Of a DNA stretch of 36,996 nt, positions 35,047 to 36,996 are shown piece after piece. Origin of the DNA: Sphingopyxis sp. KK2 (lineage in GTDB: Bacteria; Pseudomonadota; Alphaproteobacteria; Sphingomonadales; Sphingomonadaceae); contig NZ_LYVN01000025.1 of the NCBI RefSeq assembly GCF_001990265.1, positions 1 through 36,996 on the forward strand, read 5' to 3'. Every line of letters begins with the position of its first letter. Position 1 is the stretch's first letter. Position numbers and translations under genes: made by a program. Under the pieces are notes generated by a model. It searched no databases. It was not told where the DNA came from and was given only the letters and a program-made list of their open reading frames with translations.

Positions 35047-35612
35047 GCGCGCAGCCCGGTGATATGCGCGCTCGGCTTCGCGCCGGGCCAGACGTGCAGC
35101 GACAGCAGCGCCGCATAAGGCAGGTCGAACGACCAGAGCTGTGCCCGGTCGAAACCGCACAGTCGGTGCAGCGCCGCGCGGATCGCGCCGCCGTGGGTGA
35201 CGACCAGCGTCGGCCGCGGTTCGAGGTCGTCGATCGCCACCGCGATGCGCCCGGCCAGCCCCGACCAGCGCTCTCCGCCGGGGGGCGGGCAGGCATCGGG
35301 ATCGTTCCAGAAGCGTCCCAGCGCATCGGCATCGAGCGTGGCTGGCGCCTTGCCGTCCCACGCCCCGAAATCGAGCTCGCGCCAGCGCGCGTCGATCACG
35401 GGGGACAGGCGGTGCTGTTCGCCGATCGCGGCTGCGGCGCCGGCGCAGCGGCGCAGGTCGGAGGTCACCAGCCGCTCGGCGACAAGTCCTGCGGCTTGCG
35501 CGATACAGGCGGCGATTCCGCCTGCGGTCGGTGCCCCGTCGGTGCGCCCCATCAGCAGTCCGGGCGTCTCGGGCGAGCCGTGGCGGAGCAGATGGAGCGC
35601 GAAGCCGGTCAC
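35043..35612 (-). CDS. Histidine phosphatase, probable alpha-ribazole phosphatase
   Basis: A 189-residue member of the histidine phosphatase (phosphoglycerate mutase-like) family. The catalytic motif is LHLLRHGSPETPG near residues 6-18, ELDFGAWDG is the second charged block, and VVTHGGAIRAAL carries the second active-site His. In this operon position, between cobT and cobS, it is most likely the phosphatase that removes the phosphate from alpha-ribazole phosphate or adenosylcobalamin phosphate. Family alone would not prove that. The GTG at 35612 overlaps the cobT stop (GTGA). Confidence 0.88.
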   Translation of the reverse strand: MTGFALHLLRHGSPETPGLLMGRTDGAPTAGGIAACIAQAAGLVAERLVTSDLRRCAGAAAAIGEQHRLSPVIDARWRELDFGAWDGKAPATLDADALGRFWNDPDACPPPGGERWSGLAGRIAVAIDDLEPRPTLVVTHGGAIRAALHRLCGFDRAQLWSFDLPYAALLSLHVWPGAKPSAHITGLRA

Positions 35613-36625
35613 AGCGATGCCGACACGGCTGCTTCGGCAAAGGTCGCCATCTCCGCATGCGCGGTGAGCGCGGCGCGAACCACCCCGGCGGCGACCGCCG
35701 CGCCGCTGCCTTCGCCGAGCCGCATGTCGAGCGCGAGCAACGGCGAAAGGCCGAGTTTGGCGAGCAGCGCGGCATGGCCCGGCTCGGCCGAGCAATGGCC
35801 CGCGAGGCAATGCGCGGTGATATCGGGATTGTCGGCGGCGAGCGGCGCGAGCGCGGCGCAGCTGATGAAGCCGTCGAGCAGCACCGGGATGCCGAGCTGG
35901 CGCGCACGCAGCGCCGCCCCCGCCATCGCGGCAATCTCGCGCCCGCCGACGCGGCGCAGTGTCTCGAACGCCGAATGCGCGGCATAGGCGTGGACCGCGA
36001 GCGCGCGTTCGACCACGGCGATCTTGCGCGCGATGCCCAGGTCGTCGATCCCGGTGCCCGGCCCCACCCAGCGCGTCACTCCGCCGTTGAAGGCGCGCGC
36101 GCACAGCGCGGCGGCGGCGGTCGTGTTGCCGATCCCCATCTCGCCGAGCAGGATCAGGTCGAGCGCCGGTTCGACGGCGGCCGCGCCGGCATTGAGCGCG
36201 TCGAGACATTCGGTCGCGGTCATTGCGGGGGCGAGCGTGAAATCGGCGGTCGGGCGATCGAGATCGAGTGCAACGACGGTCAGCTCGAGACCGGCAGCGC
36301 TGGACAGCGCGTTGATCGCCGCGCCCCCGGCCTGAAAATTGGCAACCATCTGCGCGGTGACGCTCGGCGGGAAGGCGCTGATCCCGTGCGCGACGATGCC
36401 ATGATTGCCGGCAAAGATGGCGGCGCGGCCGCGGTCGATCCGTGGGCGTTCGCGCCGCTGCCAGCCCGCGAAGAAGATCGCGATCTCCTCCAGCCGTCCG
36501 AGCGATCCGGCGGGCTTGGTCAGCTCGCCCTGCCGCGCGGCTGCGGCGGCGCGCGCGGCGGCATCGGGCTGGCGCAGCTCGGCGAGCGCGGCTTCGAAAT
36601 CGGCGATCGAAACGAAGGCGGTCAT
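35609..36625 (-). CDS. cobT: Nicotinate-nucleotide-dimethylbenzimidazole phosphoribosyltransferase
   Basis: CobT makes alpha-ribazole phosphate from nicotinate mononucleotide and 5,6-dimethylbenzimidazole (or another base). The 338-residue product has KPAGSLGRLEEIA near residue 38, FAGNHGIVAHGISAFP, LLGEMGIGNTTAAAAL, VLLDGFISCAAL and LDMRLGEGSGAA, which contains the catalytic Glu. The ATG at 36625 overlaps the stop of the DUF1636 gene. A gene for dimethylbenzimidazole synthesis (bluB) is not in the window. Confidence 0.96.
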   Translation of the reverse strand: MTAFVSIADFEAALAELRQPDAAARAAAAARQGELTKPAGSLGRLEEIAIFFAGWQRRERPRIDRGRAAIFAGNHGIVAHGISAFPPSVTAQMVANFQAGGAAINALSSAAGLELTVVALDLDRPTADFTLAPAMTATECLDALNAGAAAVEPALDLILLGEMGIGNTTAAAALCARAFNGGVTRWVGPGTGIDDLGIARKIAVVERALAVHAYAAHSAFETLRRVGGREIAAMAGAALRARQLGIPVLLDGFISCAALAPLAADNPDITAHCLAGHCSAEPGHAALLAKLGLSPLLALDMRLGEGSGAAVAAGVVRAALTAHAEMATFAEAAVSASL

Positions 36626-36996
36626 TCGGCGATGAACCCGGGCGGCGGCACGCGGACGATGAAATGGCCCTTCACCCCGTCGGGCCAGTCGGCATAGGCG
36701 ACCCGCCCCTCGGCGCTCGCGGCATGGCGCGCCGCATAATCGAGAATCGCGCGCGCCGCGTCGGCATCGGGGGCGAAGCGGCCGAGGATATAGCCGACCT
36801 TGCCGGGTGCGCGGATATGGACGGTGCAATGATCCTTGCACGCGAACAGGCAGGACATTTCCTCGACCGCGATGCCGTCATAGGCGCGGTCGTTCGTCGC
36901 AAGGTCGCGCAGCAGCGCGAACAGCCGCGCCCCGCCGCGGACCCCGGCTACATCCTCGCGCGCATCGCCGCTGTGGCGGCAGGTGCTGCACGCGAT
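36622..36996 (-). CDS. DUF1636 metal-binding protein (5' end outside window)
   Basis: The visible 124 codons encode most of a DUF1636 protein, a small cysteine-rich family often found beside cobalamin and cobalt-uptake genes and thought to bind a metal or a [2Fe-2S] cluster. Cysteines lie in ACSTCRHSG near the start and in MSCLFACKDHC, the family pattern. PGKVGYILGRFAPDAD and KGHFIVRVPPPG follow. The frame is open to the edge of the window, so the start is missing; only a few residues are likely lost. It is the first visible gene of the cobalamin operon and is coupled to cobT by an ATGA overlap. Its biochemical role is not known. Confidence 0.85.
   Translation of the reverse strand: MACSTCRHSGDAREDVAGVRGGARLFALLRDLATNDRAYDGIAVEEMSCLFACKDHCTVHIRAPGKVGYILGRFAPDADAARAILDYAARHAASAEGRVAYADWPDGVKGHFIVRVPPPGFIAE

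Noticed and set aside
1-36996. CRISPR array, prophage or toxin-antitoxin module
   Set aside because: No regularly spaced direct repeats, phage structural genes, integrases or typical small toxin/antitoxin pairs were found in the window.

Overview
The window looks like chromosomal DNA from a high-GC alphaproteobacterium of the Sphingomonadales, most likely Sphingopyxis or a close relative. The pointers are the ftsQ-ftsA-ftsZ order, the long acidic/proline-rich FtsZ linker, a split glycine dehydrogenase (gcvPA/gcvPB), an intergenic doublet of C-rich/G-rich palindromes of the kind common in sphingomonad genomes, and the codon usage. This assignment is an inference; no marker gene such as 16S rRNA is present.

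Layout. (1) 1-6.3 kb (+): the end of the division cluster (ftsQ 3' end, ftsA, ftsZ), followed by a secreted TPR/SPOR-domain protein and a dGTPase-like HD hydrolase coupled to it by an ATGA overlap. (2) 6.4-12.1 kb (+): a small Rossmann-fold protein, a tandem glycine riboswitch, and the glycine cleavage genes gcvT, gcvH, gcvPA, gcvPB. A palindrome doublet separates gcvH from gcvPA. (3) 12.0-14.2 kb (+): four small genes, mostly overlapping: a three-helix membrane protein, a TMEM175/DUF1211-like protein, an ABA4-like (DUF4281) protein and a DUF938 methyltransferase whose 3' part has different codon usage. (4) 14.2-20.0 kb: a compositionally distinct surface-glycan island with a sulfotransferase, a class I methyltransferase, a Wzx-type flippase, a glycosyltransferase and, on the opposite strand, an FkbM-family methyltransferase. 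It ends in a frameshifted partial copy of the 3' end of the next gene. (5) 20.1-29.0 kb: accessory metabolism and envelope genes: two secreted proteins with TonB-C-like ends, an acyl-CoA ligase coupled to a GFA-family zinc protein, an SDR oxidoreductase, a secreted coiled-coil protein, a glutathione S-transferase and an EamA transporter. (6) 29.05 kb: tRNA-Trp(CCA), then about 330 bp without a credible gene, then a diacylglycerol-kinase-family lipid kinase. (7) 30.5-37.0 kb (-): a tightly packed late cobalamin operon, in transcription order DUF1636 protein, cobT, alpha-ribazole phosphatase-like gene, cobS, cobC, cobD, cobQ, cobU, with every junction overlapping. The operon's 5' end lies outside the window.

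How it works together. The glycine riboswitch probably senses glycine and switches on glycine cleavage. The cobalamin genes cover amidation of cobyrinate diamide, aminopropanol attachment, and lower-ligand loop assembly, so the strain could complete or salvage B12; corrin-ring genes are not in the window. The glycan island could add a sulfated and methylated surface polymer, but a polymerase and priming transferase are not present here.

No clearly new defence or mobile system was seen. The parts most worth following up are the mosaic DUF938 gene and the decayed duplicate that bracket the glycan island, the palindrome doublet that supplies the gcvPA ribosome binding site, the uncharacterised TMEM175/ABA4/DUF938 block, and the convergent overlap between a TonB-C-like gene and an SDR gene.
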